This document shows, one piece after another, positions 37,151 to 50,288 of a DNA stretch of 64,000 nucleotides. The DNA is taken from the NCBI GenBank assembly GCA_019722365.1, contig JADFUC010001990.1, forward strand, positions 1 through 64,000. The letters run 5' to 3'. The stretch comes from Lithospermum erythrorhizon. Its lineage: Eukaryota; Streptophyta; Magnoliopsida; Boraginales; Boraginaceae. Within the stretch, counting starts at the first letter, position 1, and each line of letters starts with the position of its first letter. Position numbers and translations under genes: made by a program. The notes under the pieces are model-generated. The model saw only the letters and a program-made list of their open reading frames with translations, was not told the DNA's origin and did not search any database.

Positions 37151-37864
37151 TGCATTCGAAAGAAGGACATGTCTTTGAGTCGCTTTATTCGACACGAATT
37201 GTAGTATACGGCTCTACGAGGCAGTCTGCAGGTAATGTGTCTTAGGAGTGAGTGTTTCTTGACATGAGCATTGGAGGTGGCGTCATGTTTGATGGTGTTT
37301 CGATCGGCCGAGATGGTTGGGATTTGGCTTGACAGCCCGATCTTTAGGACACATGATGGAAGTTGCATTGAGCGAGGTTGAACATTTGTTTTCACTTGAC
37401 AAGGAATGCAGTATCTCCCGTTTTGGACAAAATGAGGAGTTTAGAGCTACAGAAGAAGGTGGAGGTTGTCTATTTATAGGATTCGGATGTGCACTACATG
37501 TGGTGTGGGGCGTGGAACTTTGTATTGGATATAAGGATATGGCATTGTTTGTATTTTTAAATTGACTTTGACAGTGTTGGGAAAGCAAAGGTGGAGCAAA
37601 CTAATTGCAGATCGGTAGTGGGTTGGGAGAGGGCACTTCTCGTTCACTTTTGGCAAGTATGCTTGATATGAACTTCGGGTTTGAGAAGGAAGCATCTTGA
37701 GTAGCTCAAGATTTCCCTTAAATTCACGGTTGAGTACTTGTGTATGGGAAGTGATACGACTATGGGAATGAGTTGGGCAATTGTTTTTTTTGGTTGCCAC
37801 ATTGGCTACTGCGATTCTCATGCCAGGTCATTTGTTCCTTGGAGAGCGTCTAAGGGAGAGGTGA
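37150..37864 (+). other. Unassigned internal remnant of copia element 3
   Basis: The position after Gag suggests protease or GAG-pre-integrase sequence, but I could not match any motif with confidence. Open frames on both strands here (for example 37317-37565) have no recognisable similarity. Confidence 0.3.
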
Positions 37865-38854
37865 TGTTAGAATCTGAATCTGAATTTCATTTGTGATAAA
37901 CACGAAATTCATACATCCGGATCCTCGAAATGATATAGAATTAATCTAAAACACATAATTAACAATTATGAATAACGAGGAGCACTACTGGTGATGCCGG
38001 CGGAAGTCTATCCAACAAATTCTTTCCACTTGAGAAGCCTCAGCACAGATTCCATGGATTGAGTGCTTGAATGTAGTTGCCTACAGTTGGTTTGCACAAG
38101 AGGGTTGGTCTTCCATTTGTGTTCTTTAGAACATGGAGTTGATTTGGATGAAAATCCCAAGAGGTACATGATTACCACTTGAGAACATTCGGCCTTGAGA
38201 CTAAAATGGAGGAGGCAAAGCTTTTGTTTTTTCGTTTCATGAAAACCATGTGATGAAAAAACCTAATAAGTTTGCTTAGCCATCGAACCTAAAAGCCCGA
38301 CCCGGACAGAGCAGCAGGCCGGCAGTTAAGTTTAATTAAGCAGATTAAGTAAATCGAGAACACCTAACAAGTTGTTAATGTGGCCAACGCTAACAAGTTA
38401 CAAACAAAGCTCAACTAACTATCGAATTAATTCAATTGACTAGTGTAATTGAGTCGGGTTCATCAATTTATTTCGTTATCGATATAAAATTCTGATTGAA
38501 ATATTAGATTGATTCACAATCCAACTCTCAATTTAACAAATGTAGTTTAATTTCATACATGAAGTATAATCCGAAATCCTTTGTATGTGTGACATACAGG
38601 CTCGGATAATAGTAAGTTGTATAATAATAATAATTGACGATTACTATTATTATAACGATTAATAGTAAAGGGCTCTAGCTTGTTGATAAACTGCATAGCT
38701 TCGCTTAAATTATCATGAGAACCCAAACTAGTAATATACAATTACTAAGGTGAGCGCTAAGTTCGGTAATCACATTTAACTTGACCCGGTAAATGAATTG
38801 TGCACAATTGTCTCGGGCATAATAAGAGGGAATCGATTCTCATTGATTTCCAAC
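37865..38854 (-). repeat. Nested solo LTR of copia family 2 (inverted)
   Basis: This block is homologous, in reverse complement, to the LTR at 12801-13743. Its plus-strand start is tgttag and its end ttccaac. The five bases before it (37860-37864) and after it (38855-38859) are both ggtga, consistent with a target duplication. With no internal sequence or second LTR, it is best read as a solo LTR left by recombination. Confidence 0.7.
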
Positions 38855-38943
38855 GGTGATCGTTGGATGTGTTAGCTCAGAGTTGGATAGAAGACATTCA
38901 TGTTTTGGTATTCACTAGTTCCCATTTTGAGAAATTCTCCAAT

Positions 38944-39955
38944 TGTTGATGTGGTGGCTTGAGACATCGGCAGGGCGGTGAGAAGGGATTCCCAGCTGGC
39001 GAGGTTCAGCAGCGTTTGGACTTGCTCGTTGGTTTATTCGGTTGCGTCAGCGAGGAGCCGCAATGTTAAGAGTGGGATGTTGGGCATTGTCTATCTCTTT
39101 TTGGGTATGTTGGTGATAAATGCATCATGGCACATTTGGAGCATATGGTACATTTTTTGTGTATATATGGCACGACCGATGCAATATGACACATTTGATA
39201 CGTTCAGGCGTGTATGAGTGCGGAGAATAGTTAGTGCTGAAATTTGTTTCGGGGAGGCTACGAGGTTGTTCGATATACGAGGAAAGATTCAAATCAAGGT
39301 GAAATTTGTTTGGATATTTATTATTACCTTGAATAATTACCTGATCGGGGAGCAGCGTCGGAGATGCGAGACCTGATCGGAAGCCGTTAGAGTACGAGGC
39401 GATGGGAATAGTAGGCAAATCAAGGTTTTTCGCCGGGGGCTTAAGCCGAATGCTCCGGTGATAAGCGAGCGACCCAGCTCCGTGGTATTTGGCTATCGGA
39501 GTGTTACACGGAGCCCGTCGGCCAAATAGAGTTATCTATATGCTCTCGCTTTAGCGTTTCATTCCCCAATCGAAAATAACACTACCAAACACTTGTAATA
39601 GATCTAGAGTCTTGAGATTATGTTCTAGAGTCTATTGTATCAATCCAAGATAGAGATTATAGTTCTTGTAGTAGAATATCATCTCTTAGGAGTTGTAGAG
39701 GTTGTGGTGAGTGTTGTATTGGGTTCAAAGTTGGTGTAGACTAGTTGTTCTACAATGGGAGATAGGCTTATCACCAAGCCGATTTATGCTTGTAACCTCC
39801 GATTATAGTGAAGATTTTTTGTGGCTTGGGCAGTGGTTAATCACCAACAAATTGTTAGGGAGGCCCCAAGTATAAAAATACGTATTTATTTCTTTTGAGG
39901 ATTCTTTTTAACTTTCAAAGCCCAATTCACAATACATATGACATCCGTTATAACA
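38944..39955 (+). repeat. 3' LTR of copia element 3
   Basis: 1012 bp, starting tgttgatgtggtggc and ending catccgttataaca, followed directly by the gggaa target duplication. Confidence 0.8.
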
Positions 39956-39960
39956 GGGAA

Positions 39961-42900
39961 CCAATTGATGACTTAATTAATAGTATAGGCTACTCCCAAT
40001 TAAATATGTTATCCGGTTTATACTCGGGTTTAAAATACTTTTGTTGGAGGAGTATTTATTATTTTCTCTACGAACTTTGATAAATGTTATATGGGATGTG
40101 CATTGTCTCAAATTCTTAGTTTGACGTCAAACCGATGAGATTTCGGGTTTAATTATTGGAAATAACCGTAATTTTTTATATCGTAATCATTATTATGAAT
40201 CACTTAAATTAGATATCCGTACTCACTAAACTTTTTTATCTCATGTCATTATTACGATTCATTTATTCAATTTTTGCAACACATGGTGATGGTAACAGTA
40301 TGTAGCTCTTGATAAAAGAACAGTTGGATTCATTATTGATCATGAAAGGAAATGTATGGAACAGTGCAAATGTCAACACCATTTCCATATATCTTCTTTT
40401 AGTAATAAATTAATAAATTATTACTGTAATTCTGTAAATTAAATTGAATGTCGTCGTTATTCTTTCAAATGCCTTTTGTGGCATTTGAATGGCCACCTAT
40501 ATAGTAGTAATACGTTTAAGGAATTGCAGTACAATAAAGTAAATATAAATATAGTTGAGAATGTTGACATTTTGCTTCACTCATGAGAACAATAGCTTCT
40601 TTATTGATCCTTTGATGCTCGCTCGATCATAGTGCTAACAATGATCTTCAATTGCTTTTCTGCATTATTTTTTTATTCCGCTCATCTACTTTCTTGCTTG
40701 TATGTTTCAATTTCAATGGTGCATATAAGAAACCGCCATTATTCTTATTCTCAAGTAGTTTTTACTATAACTCCATAAATAACGATTCTGAATCTCTCAA
40801 ATGCACTTAAAAATATTCTTATTATAAAAGCGTATTTAATTAATAATGGTGGAACTAGAGAAAGCATACTTTCTCTTTATTTTTCTGAAAAATAGAAGCC
40901 TATATTATTAAAAATAAAATTTTTGAAAAACTTTTGATCTAAATTTTATAGGTTTTTCTTGTTGTGTTGGATTTATAATTTGTTTGCCACTCAAGTCATA
41001 AAAAATCCTTGGTTCTCATTAATTGTGTAATATAAAGTTGGATGCTAAATTAAATTGGATGCTTTTATTTGTGTCTTTATCTGATTTTCTCTCTCACTTA
41101 GTCACGTAAATCTTAAATAAGTTTATTTTGGAATTTTGGACTTCGTGAACCACATACGTTCATTGTACATGGAGGTTTAAATTATTGTGCAAGAAAGAAT
41201 TATCTTCCAGCTTCATTCGTTTCACCGATCGAACAATTTGATTCACTGCTATATTATCTTTGAATCTCGAACACATCATCAATTTAGGCACAACAATGGC
41301 CAAGAGCCAAATATATACAGATATGTGCCATTCACAAGTGTATGCATGTTCTTTTTGGCTAAGAATAAAGTCAAAATTTGAATGGAATCAATGAGCGAGG
41401 TAGTATAGTTTACAAAAATAAATATTCCTTTTAGCACAGGAATGGCCTATATCACAATAATATGGGTAAACTCAAGACGATTCTTTGTTGAAACATGACA
41501 TACACTCATCATATAAGTCTATTTTGATTTTTTGCAGAGACATATTTGACTGATTTATACTCACGTATTATCTTTCGAATTGGTTTATAAACTTTATAAA
41601 TTTCAGTGGAGATTGTACGTACAGGGACGCCTGAGAACATCTCACAATAATTGGTGACATTGGGTGATTTTTAGGGTAATAATGTGATGTTAGTCGATTT
41701 TTTGAAGTTTGATCTTTATGATGACGTTAATTAAGGTTTAAGGTAATAAGAATATAATATTATCCAAGATTTGGGGGTTTGGCATCTTAGTTATATTTTG
41801 ATCTATAAGTTGTTTGCTTGCTTTTGCTATAATGGAGTGTGGCTGCCACACAACCATTGAGTTTTTTAATTTGTCAATGAAGATATACCACTTGAAAGAG
41901 ACCATCACGAATAATCGGCAGGAAATATTCATACAAGCTAAGATAATAATAAGATATCCAGCCAGAACCATCAAGAGTTGAAAATCTTATTGTGATTCCT
42001 TCATAATATGAATTTCTTTCATTGTTTGTTGAAAAGGTATATATATCCATACTTTAAACAATTGTAGTCCAGTAAAGTTCGAATTGGACCAATCATAAAG
42101 ACAAAATAAATAGGGACTTCAGAGCAAGTAATATTGGAATAATTGGTTTGGTCCGGGAATTTTATGAACAAAATTTAGTCTTGACTTACATAATAAGCAG
42201 TGTTGAAATCTTCCCAAAATGAGGTTGAATTGATTCGGCGTGTTCGAACCCAACCTAAGGTTCGAACCTAAGATTATTTCGGTTAAAGTGATGGTCTTGA
42301 ATTTTGATGTTGAGGTTAACGGGTGAGGGCACTAAGCAATAGGGCACCAGTAACATGTTGACGGGCTGAGGCAGATAGCAGTTTTCAGTCCAGGGCAGTC
42401 CGTTCAAAGGGAATGCTGGAGGCCTATTGGGTTCGAGTCAGGTGTATAAAGGCAGAGCGTGGTACGTTTGATTTCAAGAGGGTACCTCTTTTACAACTAT
42501 TATGTGATTTTTTTTACTAAGTACAGTTAAGATTTATGAAGTGGTTTCCCGAGCATAAAATTTGGTTAAAATTGAATGAGAACAATAACATTTTCTTCAA
42601 AAATTGAACAAATATTTCTAATGAAATACACTTTTTGTTATCTTTGAAAAGTTAAGATACAAGTCTTTTCATGGCGTTAAGGTAAGCGAACAGCTTAGGA
42701 ATATCTGATGATTCGTTCGGTCCTTTCGGGGATGAGGCACAGAAGATTACGAAATCGGTGAGGTTATGACGTTAAAACTTCATTCCCGTCAAATGAAGTA
42801 AAAATGGTGATGCCCCCGTTGCCATCCTCGGACCCTTTCATTTTTCGATTTTCACGTGCAATGTTTCTCATTAATCAGCAATTTGGCTTCAATCGACTTG

Positions 42901-44913
42901 CAAAAAGTTGGCGCGAAAAAAGGGCCGAGTGGCTTTGATTTTTTTATTTGATATGAAGAATCTGCATGGCTCCTGGGATTTCTTCTCTTGGAGGTATGGT
43001 GGTAGGGTTACTGATTTTGTGATTAAAGTTTGTTATTAGAGATTGATACTTATGTTTTGCATGATCTTAAAATTGGCGATTATTAAGCAGGGAAAATAGT
43101 ATTTATAGATGAAGAAAAAATATTTAAAAACGCTTATCGTACAAACGTTATCTAGTTGAAATTGAGGCAGTACCCACATTATTATAGCGGATATATAGCA
43201 GGCTGCTTTTAATAAGCGGTAGATCGTTTGGGCATTAATTGTCAAATATTTTATGAAATTTTGTATGATCATCCAGGAATGTAGTTTGTTTCGCTTGATA
43301 CCACGTTTGATGAAAAGTAATGCAGATTTTTAAATACAACGATGCGTTTGAATACTGCAATCACAATTCTTACATTTTCATTTCATAATGAAGATAAAGA
43401 GGCCGAGCAAATCGTTTCTCATGACTAGCGCGATCGTTAAGCGATCTCGAGCCAATAACAATCACTTTCTAAGCAATTACAATATTCATTGCACTTGTTT
43501 GGTTTTGGGCATAAAAGGTACCAGATCGCTTAATCTTCTGGCCTCCGTTTCCGATCGTTATTATCTATATTTTTATATTTGATATTTTGTTAAATTGTGG
43601 CATCAAGCGTAACTTTGGTAAAAATGTTCAAAGTATTTAGTGCTTTAGTATACAATGATTTTGTTAATTTAGAGGATGATAATTGTATGGAATTGGAGCT
43701 ACCGTTATTAACTCTCCCAGATACATCTTTGCCGGATCTTTTACTATTGAAGGAAAAATTTCATGGATTTGGAAATATTTTAAATGGAGGCGGAAAAAAG
43801 CAAGCGGCAAACATTTAGAATTGTAAAGTCTTTCTATAAAGCGGGTGAGGAAGTAAAGAAGTTTTTCAAAATTAATTCCGTTAAAGGTGTAAGTTGTTGA
43901 TCAATGTTGCTTTAACATGTTTTAGTTGATTAGTTGAAAGAAAATGAAATTGAAATTTTAGTGTGCAAATTTCAAAAAATGTATAACCACTTTTGCCAAG
44001 TAAGGCAGCGTCATAAGATACTCATGAAGGAGATAGAGAGTTCTCGTGGATAAAATAGAAAATAAAATTTAAAAACTAACATCTAAATTTAATAAATAAA
44101 TCTAGTAAATTAATTGTAGAAATTTTATGAGTTCAATAATTCTTTTTTTTTTGTTAATTAGCGATGAATTTTTTGTGGGAAATCGCTTATGAGTAGTAGC
44201 GATATAATATCTTTTGAAGATTTGAATTTGTGACTTCTTACAAAAAATGTAAGATCACAATTTAATTTAAATCATTTCTGTTAAAGGTTCTATGCTTATT
44301 ACATATTTAGTGTTTTTTTAATATTGAAATTACCTTATGTCCCCTATTTGGCAGGATGTTAATGTATTCGAAGTTCGAGTGGGTGCGATTATTAAAGGTC
44401 GAAGAGACGGAGGGTATATTATTAGAGGTAGGATTGATTTTCATGTGTGACGAGATTCTTTTTATGCAGGCTACATCAACTTTCGGACGAGTTTTGTGGT
44501 GAGTACTCATAGGATTGAATATTAGGAGAATTAAAAAGTCAGTGTTCACGTTCGCAATATTACTGGCAAAACTCAAATAAATACTCGTATATCAGTTTTA
44601 AAATTTACCTATTCCGATTATCATAGGAAGTATTGGTTTTAGCACTTTTTAGATCCGACTAAGTTAACGTGAGAGAAATGTACTCCATATTCCGTGGTCT
44701 TAAAATTTTATCGGGTATTTAATCGATCGGGTTTGACGTGGTGGACAGGGACAGAGAGAGTATCGGCTTCTCCACAGTCACTTCGTAAACTCCGTCTTCT
44801 CCATCGGACATTTCAAAGCTCCTAACATCACTATATCAATCAATCAATCATTTTTCTTCTTCATAATTCATCATTTTCCCCCAATTTCCCTCAAAATCCC
44901 CAATTTTTTCAAA
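39961..44913. other. Gene-free region upstream of LPD
   Basis: No gene recognised. The stretch 40000-42000 is AT-rich. The stretch 42200-43000 has higher GC and contains gttggcgcgaaaa, which resembles an E2F site, but with no gene near it. Small open frames at 43388-43582 and 43597-43818 have no recognisable similarity. The last 150 bases before 44914 are CT- and CA-rich, fitting the LPD leader. Confidence 0.4.
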
Positions 44914-47900
44914 ATGCAATCAGCAATTTCTCTTTCTCTCTCTTTTCCGTCTTCGCTTCCCAAATCGAACAAATTCTACAATGCAAAATCGATTCGATTT
45001 TGTGGATTAAGAAGTGAAGCTTTTTTTGGTTCGAAATCGGTTAATTATTATGCTGCTAAGGGTGTGAAATTGAGGAGTAGTGGGAAAATAGTGGCGGCTA
45101 TGAGTAGTGGAAATGGGAATGGAGCTGCTGCTAATAATAAATCGAGTGGATTTGATTATGATTTGGTGATTATTGGAGCTGGTGTTGGTGGTCATGGTGC
45201 TGCTCTTCATGCTGTTGAAAAGGTCGATATATTTGTTTTTGTTTAATTTTAATTGATTGTTTACAAATATTTGATTTATAACTTTTTTACTTGGTTGCAT
45301 TGTGAGCTGAGCTAGCAGATAATTACATAATTTTGTTATGATTATATATTTTTAAATTTCATTGATTGTTTAATTTTTTTACTGGTTTGCATTGTGAGCT
45401 AGCAGATAATTATGCAGTTTCATTGTGATTATATATTTTTAATTTTGATTGATTTGTTTAATTTTTTTTACTGGTTTGCATTGTGAGCTAGCAGATAATT
45501 GCGTCGTTTCGTTGTGATTATTTTTTCATTTTTGATTAATTGTTTAATTTTTTTACTAGTTTGCATTGTGAGCTAACAGATAATTAGGTAGTTTCGTTTT
45601 TATTATTTTTTCAATTTTGATTAATTGTTTACCTTTTTTACTAGTTCGCATTGTGAGCTAGCAGATAATTACGTAGTGTTGTTATGATTATATATTCAAT
45701 TTTGATTGTGAAATGTGTGTTTGATTCTTACATGTTGAGATCCTTTGTTGAGGCTGTGTTTGGAACTTCGTGTGATTGAATCGGAATTGGTTGGTTTTAA
45801 TTTGCACCATGAGCTAGTTATTGTACTGTGGGTGTAATGTTGGAGGTGCAATATCGTGTAATGTTTAGATTGAATTTTAATGTGGGATGTATGTTTTCTT
45901 CTTGCATGTTGGGATCCTCGGTTGAGGCTGTGTTTGGAACTCTATATATGAAATGTTAAATAGAAATTGGTTGATTCTGTTTCCAATTTCAAATTTGCCG
46001 CTGTGTGAACTAAAGATGATATAAATGAGTTATGATGCTCTGCAGTTTATATTCTATTTGGATGACCAAATGGTTAGTTTTCTTCAGCGTTCGATCTAGG
46101 CGGACTTACATGTTAGTATGTTGTGTAGGGTCTAAAAACTGCCATCATGGAAGGGGATGTAATCGGAGGAACATGTGTAAATAGGGGTTGTGTTCCGTCA
46201 AAAGCTCTTCTAGCAGTGAGTGGGCGCATGCGTGATCTGCAGAACGAGCACCATATGAAGTCTTTCGGTATACAGGTATTCCAAACTGAGCAATGTGATC
46301 AGAAGAATCCGCCTTATTTAAATTATTGGTTTGTCCATTCTATTTGTGTACAGATTAGTGGTAGCTGTAATAAATATTCATGGGGCATGGTATACTACAA
46401 TGTGCAGTATCTCATACTACTTTTCCTACTCCTAATTATTATACATAAATGGGGTGTTAAAAAGATGTTTATGATTCGCTATTACATGGCCTACAAGTAA
46501 CTCAAAAGAAATGAAATGTTTCTTGAACCATTTATGTCTATATAATAACAACTAAAAATAAGCTTAATGATACTTCTCTTTCAGGTCTCAACTCCCATGC
46601 CTCTTTCTAATATATCATGGTTATCCCGCTAGTGACTTCTACCTAAATATTCTGATGATAGGTAGCAGCCGCTGGGTATGACAGACAAGGAGTGGCAGAT
46701 CATGCTAGTAGCCTGGCTTCTAAAATCAGGAGTAACTTGACCAATTCAATGAAAGCTCTTGGTGTCGATATATTGACTGGTGCCGGGACTATTTTGGTAA
46801 GCTACGTACCTGTTTCAAGATTATATCTTATTTATAATTGTTGCTGTCAATTGCAACTGATTAATGAAGCAAATGGGGAAATATTTGAAATATATATTGT
46901 GTTGATGTATTTTGGGATCGCAAAAGGTGAAATGTGGTGATACTGTTGTAACAGCAAAAGATATAATTATTGCAACTGGTTCTGTTCCTGCTGTTCCTAA
47001 AGGAATCGAAGTTGATGGTAAGACCTTATTCCTCATCTCTACTTTTATAACTTAGATATGGTTTATTTTTTGGACCGCAAAAACTAATTGTTCACTTGTT
47101 GATGGTAAGACTGTCATTACCAGTGATCACGCACTCAAATTAGAGTTTGTTCCCAGTTGGATAGCTATTGTTGGAAGTGGCTATATTGGCCTTGAATTCA
47201 GTGATGTGTATACTGCTCTTGGAAGTGAGGTGTGACCTGTTTTATGTTTTCGGCATTTCTTCATCGAACCACTTCAGTTTGATTCATGCTTCAATCCTAT
47301 TAGAGGATCAAACATGATTTTTTTCGAACTCTTGCTAGCATATTTCATTTCCAAATGAATATAAGAATAGTAAACTGTTGGGGTATCTGATCTAATCATG
47401 GTGGATATTTACAGGTAACATTTGTTGAAGCTTTAGATCAGCTCATGCCTGGTTTTGATCCTGAAATTGGAAAACTGGCTCAACGGGTTCTAATTAATCC
47501 TCGTAAAATAGATTATCACACTGGGGTTTTTGCCAGCAAGGTAACAGTGTGGCATATCATATTTTCAGTGTAATATTTTACCAGATATTTGAAGGTTTGT
47601 TTATTGGACTTCAATTTTGTTAAATGTTGTTCAGATAACTCCAGCAAAGAATGGAAAACCTGTTATCATTGAACTTATTGATGCAAAGACAAAGGAACTG
47701 AAGGACACTTTGGAGGTTGGGCTTAAACACATAATTTTTGAAACATTAATTTCCAGAAATGCTGAGACATATATGCAGCATGTGATTATAGTAACTTGCT
47801 AATGCATCCATAAAAGAATGTATTGTTATCTAATCAAAAAGCATCCTCAAATCTGGAATTAATATTAGGAAGCATCTGCTAGGCTTCCTTTTGTATGCAT

Positions 47901-50288
47901 GTCAGTTTCTATATATATATCAATGGTACTCTACTCAATTGCAGGTAGATGCTGCTCTTATTGCCACCGGAAGAGCTCCTTTCACTCAAGGGTTGGGTTT
48001 GGAAAATGTAATATTTACCCAAATTTTTTACAGAAGCTCTCTTCTAGAGGCTGGCTTCTTTAAGATGATACAATTTGTTTCTTTGCAGATTAATGTGCAA
48101 ACGCAACGGGGATTTGTGCCTGTGGATGAGCGGATGCGAGTAGTTGATGCAAATGGAAAACTGGTTAGTTTACATCCTTATTCAGCAGGTTTCTGATGTC
48201 CTAGTCATTTAACATCTAGTGACTAGTTACTTTCAATATTAGGTCCCCAATCTGTACTGCATTGGTGATGCAAATGGAAAAATGATGTTGGCTCATGCTG
48301 CTAGTGCTCAAGGAATTTCAGGTATATGCCTTGTATATATTTTTGAAGATGCAAGGTCTTTATCTGGTCATGCCTAACATCTCTTTTCTTCTACAGTTGT
48401 TGAACAAGTATGTGGAAAAGACCATGAGCTGAACCATTTAAGTGTGCCGGCAGCTTGTTTTACTCATCCTGAAATTAGTATGGTTGGATATACAGAGGTA
48501 TGATTTGGTTACACATCATAAGGTCTGATGGTTCTCGTAGATGAAATACTCATTATATTCCTGAACATTCATATTTATGATATTGGGGGTGCTAAACTGC
48601 CAATCCACATAAACTTATTTGTACTAAAATATGTTATCTAGTGGTCATAGATAGGTATGGATAGTTTAAGGCTAAATAACCAATTTTGGTTACTGAACTA
48701 TTCCACTATGGACAGATTTAACTCCAACACCAAACAATTATTTAATGGTCATTCCAGTCAAATGACCAAGTCACCAAACTTGGTGCTTAATATTTCCATT
48801 GTCAAGCAAGGTAACAGTGTTATGACAAACTGGAATTGAAAGGATTTTCCATGTACCTCCATGTTTGGTTCTTCGTTCACTTTTGGTCAGATTAGAGTAA
48901 GACAAACTGAAAAACTGACCAGCAATCATGCTATTAAGTTCTGAAAAATAGCTCATATGCAGATTTTTATCAGCATCCTGATGCGAAAACTTTACTTTTG
49001 CAGCCCCAAGCCAGAGAAAAGGCTGAGAAGGAAGGTTTTGAGATTAGTGTGGCAAAGACTAGCTTCAAAGCAAACACTAAAGCACTTGCTGAAAATGAAG
49101 GAGAAGGTCTTGCCAAGGTGAGATCTCGGACATGATTATGTGTAATCCGTTATGCAATACTTGAGTTATCTTTGGAAGCCAGATAGTATATAAGAGATAC
49201 CTGCATAATAAGATATATTTTCATGCAGTTAATATATAGACCTGACACTGGTGAAATCCTCGGAGTACACATATTTGGCATGCATGCTGCAGACCTGATC
49301 CATGAAGCTTCTAATGCCATTGCCTTGGGTACACGCATCCAGGTATATATTTTCATCTTAACACTGGCGTGAGCTCAGTAAATGTCAAGTATAAAGATTA
49401 TCATGTGTTCATAGTACATTAGAGGAGAAAAATAAATCTGGTAATTCATCTGAGCATTTAGAAATATATTCTCACAACTATGAACCAATTAGGTTATATG
49501 GGGAAAATTGATGATGGGGTTAAGTTGGTGCTTTTTTCTGCAAGATAGTTAGTTCCAAGGTTCCATGCTCCAAGAAAACTACTATATTTCTGTCTACAAC
49601 TGTGGTTCTTCATAGAAGTCACTTTTATATGATTTTACTCTCATCCTAAACTCTTGCACTCTCCAGGACATAAAATTTGCAGTTCATGCACATCCAACTT
49701 TGTCTGAAGTATTGGATGAACTTTTCAAATCTGCCAAGGTAATTTCATAGTTCTTGTCCTGCCATCTTGCCCCTGTTATCATACATGACAAACAAAGGGA
49801 TTAAATGGTTTATGGGAAAAGCCTTTCTCAGTTGGTTTTATGTGAATATGGATGACGAATATCTCGATAAGATGTTGCTTTTGAATAGACTCGCTACTTG
49901 ATCTATTAATAATTTGTGAGACAAGGAATCAAATATCATAACAGTGTCGTGTTTGTCTCTTCTCTAAAATGAAATGAGAAATGCTACTGTGAGAGTAAGT
50001 AGTAAGGAGACCTTACACTTCCGCCTATGAATTGCAGGTAAAATCAAACCCCTCATTAGGATTTGAACTGAGATTGTCTCACATATTATTCTGGTACATA
50101 AGATAACTGTCAATCGAAACTTAATATGCTCCAACTTAATGTCCCAGTTAATAAATGTTACTTGACCACATCTAAAACGTGGAATGTGACTGCTGCTTCT
50201 GTCAATCGCCTAAATCTTTTCTTATATTATCTTGAAACAGGTTAAAGTCGATGCTTCCAGTCCAGTTGGTGCACCGGTGGCTGTCTAA
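44914..50288 (+). CDS. LPD1: Dihydrolipoyl dehydrogenase, plastidial (pyruvate dehydrogenase E3)
   Basis: Fifteen exons: 44914-45222, 46129-46275, 46662-46796, 46927-47017, 47105-47229, 47415-47540, 47635-47715, 47945-48007, 48089-48163, 48243-48321, 48397-48497, 49004-49117, 49229-49342, 49667-49738, 50241-50288. They total 1680 nt, 559 aa, near the ~570 aa of Arabidopsis plastid LPD. The enzyme reoxidises dihydrolipoamide with NAD+ as E3 of the plastid pyruvate dehydrogenase complex that feeds fatty acid synthesis. A Ser-rich transit peptide (~1-65) precedes the FAD-binding GAGVGG (88-93), the redox disulfide in GGTCVNRGC (Cys119, Cys124), the NAD-binding GSGYIG (251-256), the second FAD motif YCIGDANG and the catalytic dyad in HPTLSE (His529, Glu534). 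The intron between exons 4 and 5 has no standard acceptor (see separate entry); all others are GT-AG. The choice of LPD1 over LPD2 is not settled. Confidence 0.95.
45260..45700 (+). repeat. Minisatellite in LPD intron 1
   Basis: Five imperfect tandem units of roughly 85-95 bp. Each carries gcattgtgagct followed by a[g/a]cagataatta and a T-rich stretch ending tttactggtt or tttactagtt. Landmarks lie at about 45297, 45389, 45478, 45563 and 45658. Confidence 0.85.
47011..47111 (+). other. Non-canonical LPD intron bounded by a 14-bp direct repeat
   Basis: The 14-mer gttgatggtaagac occurs at 47011-47024 and again at 47098-47111. The protein needs ...IEVDG joined to KTVITSDHA, which requires removal of exactly 87 nt between these copies. 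With the donor at 47018 (gtaaga) the intron would end in TG; the only shift ending in AG (at 47109) would start in AC. A standard GT-AG choice using 47109 shifts the frame to an early stop, and retention also meets a stop (cttag, near 47051). Confidence 0.75.

Larger units (their letters stand above)
35696..39955 (+). mobile_element. Ty1/copia element with intact target duplication and nested solo LTR
   Basis: LTRs at 35696-36360 and 38944-39955 share the start tgttg, the strings taatagatctagagtcttga, gagattatagttcttgtagt, gttggtgtagactagttgtt and cctccgattatagtgaagat, and the end catccgttataaca. Both flanks carry the same five bases, gggaa, at 35691-35695 and 39956-39960, which is the classic LTR-element target duplication. 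A gag remnant in plus orientation follows the first LTR. Most of pol is missing, and a solo LTR of another family (37865-38854) sits inside. The element cannot move on its own. Confidence 0.88.

Noticed and set aside
42900..42920. E2F-like site gttggcgcgaaaa
   Set aside because: No gene lies near enough to make a single short motif meaningful.
43388..43818. Two adjacent small open frames upstream of LPD
   Set aside because: No recognisable similarity or clear splice structure; too short to support as genes.
50000..50095. Possible tRNA-derived SINE in LPD intron 14
   Set aside because: On the minus strand there is a B-box-like string (gttcaaatcc), but no second copy or target duplication was found.
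18479..50288. Functional cluster of plastid redox genes (SOQ1 and LPD)
   Set aside because: They are separated by 16 kb, a metal-chelation gene and a retrotransposon, and belong to different compartments and pathways; proximity is most simply chance.
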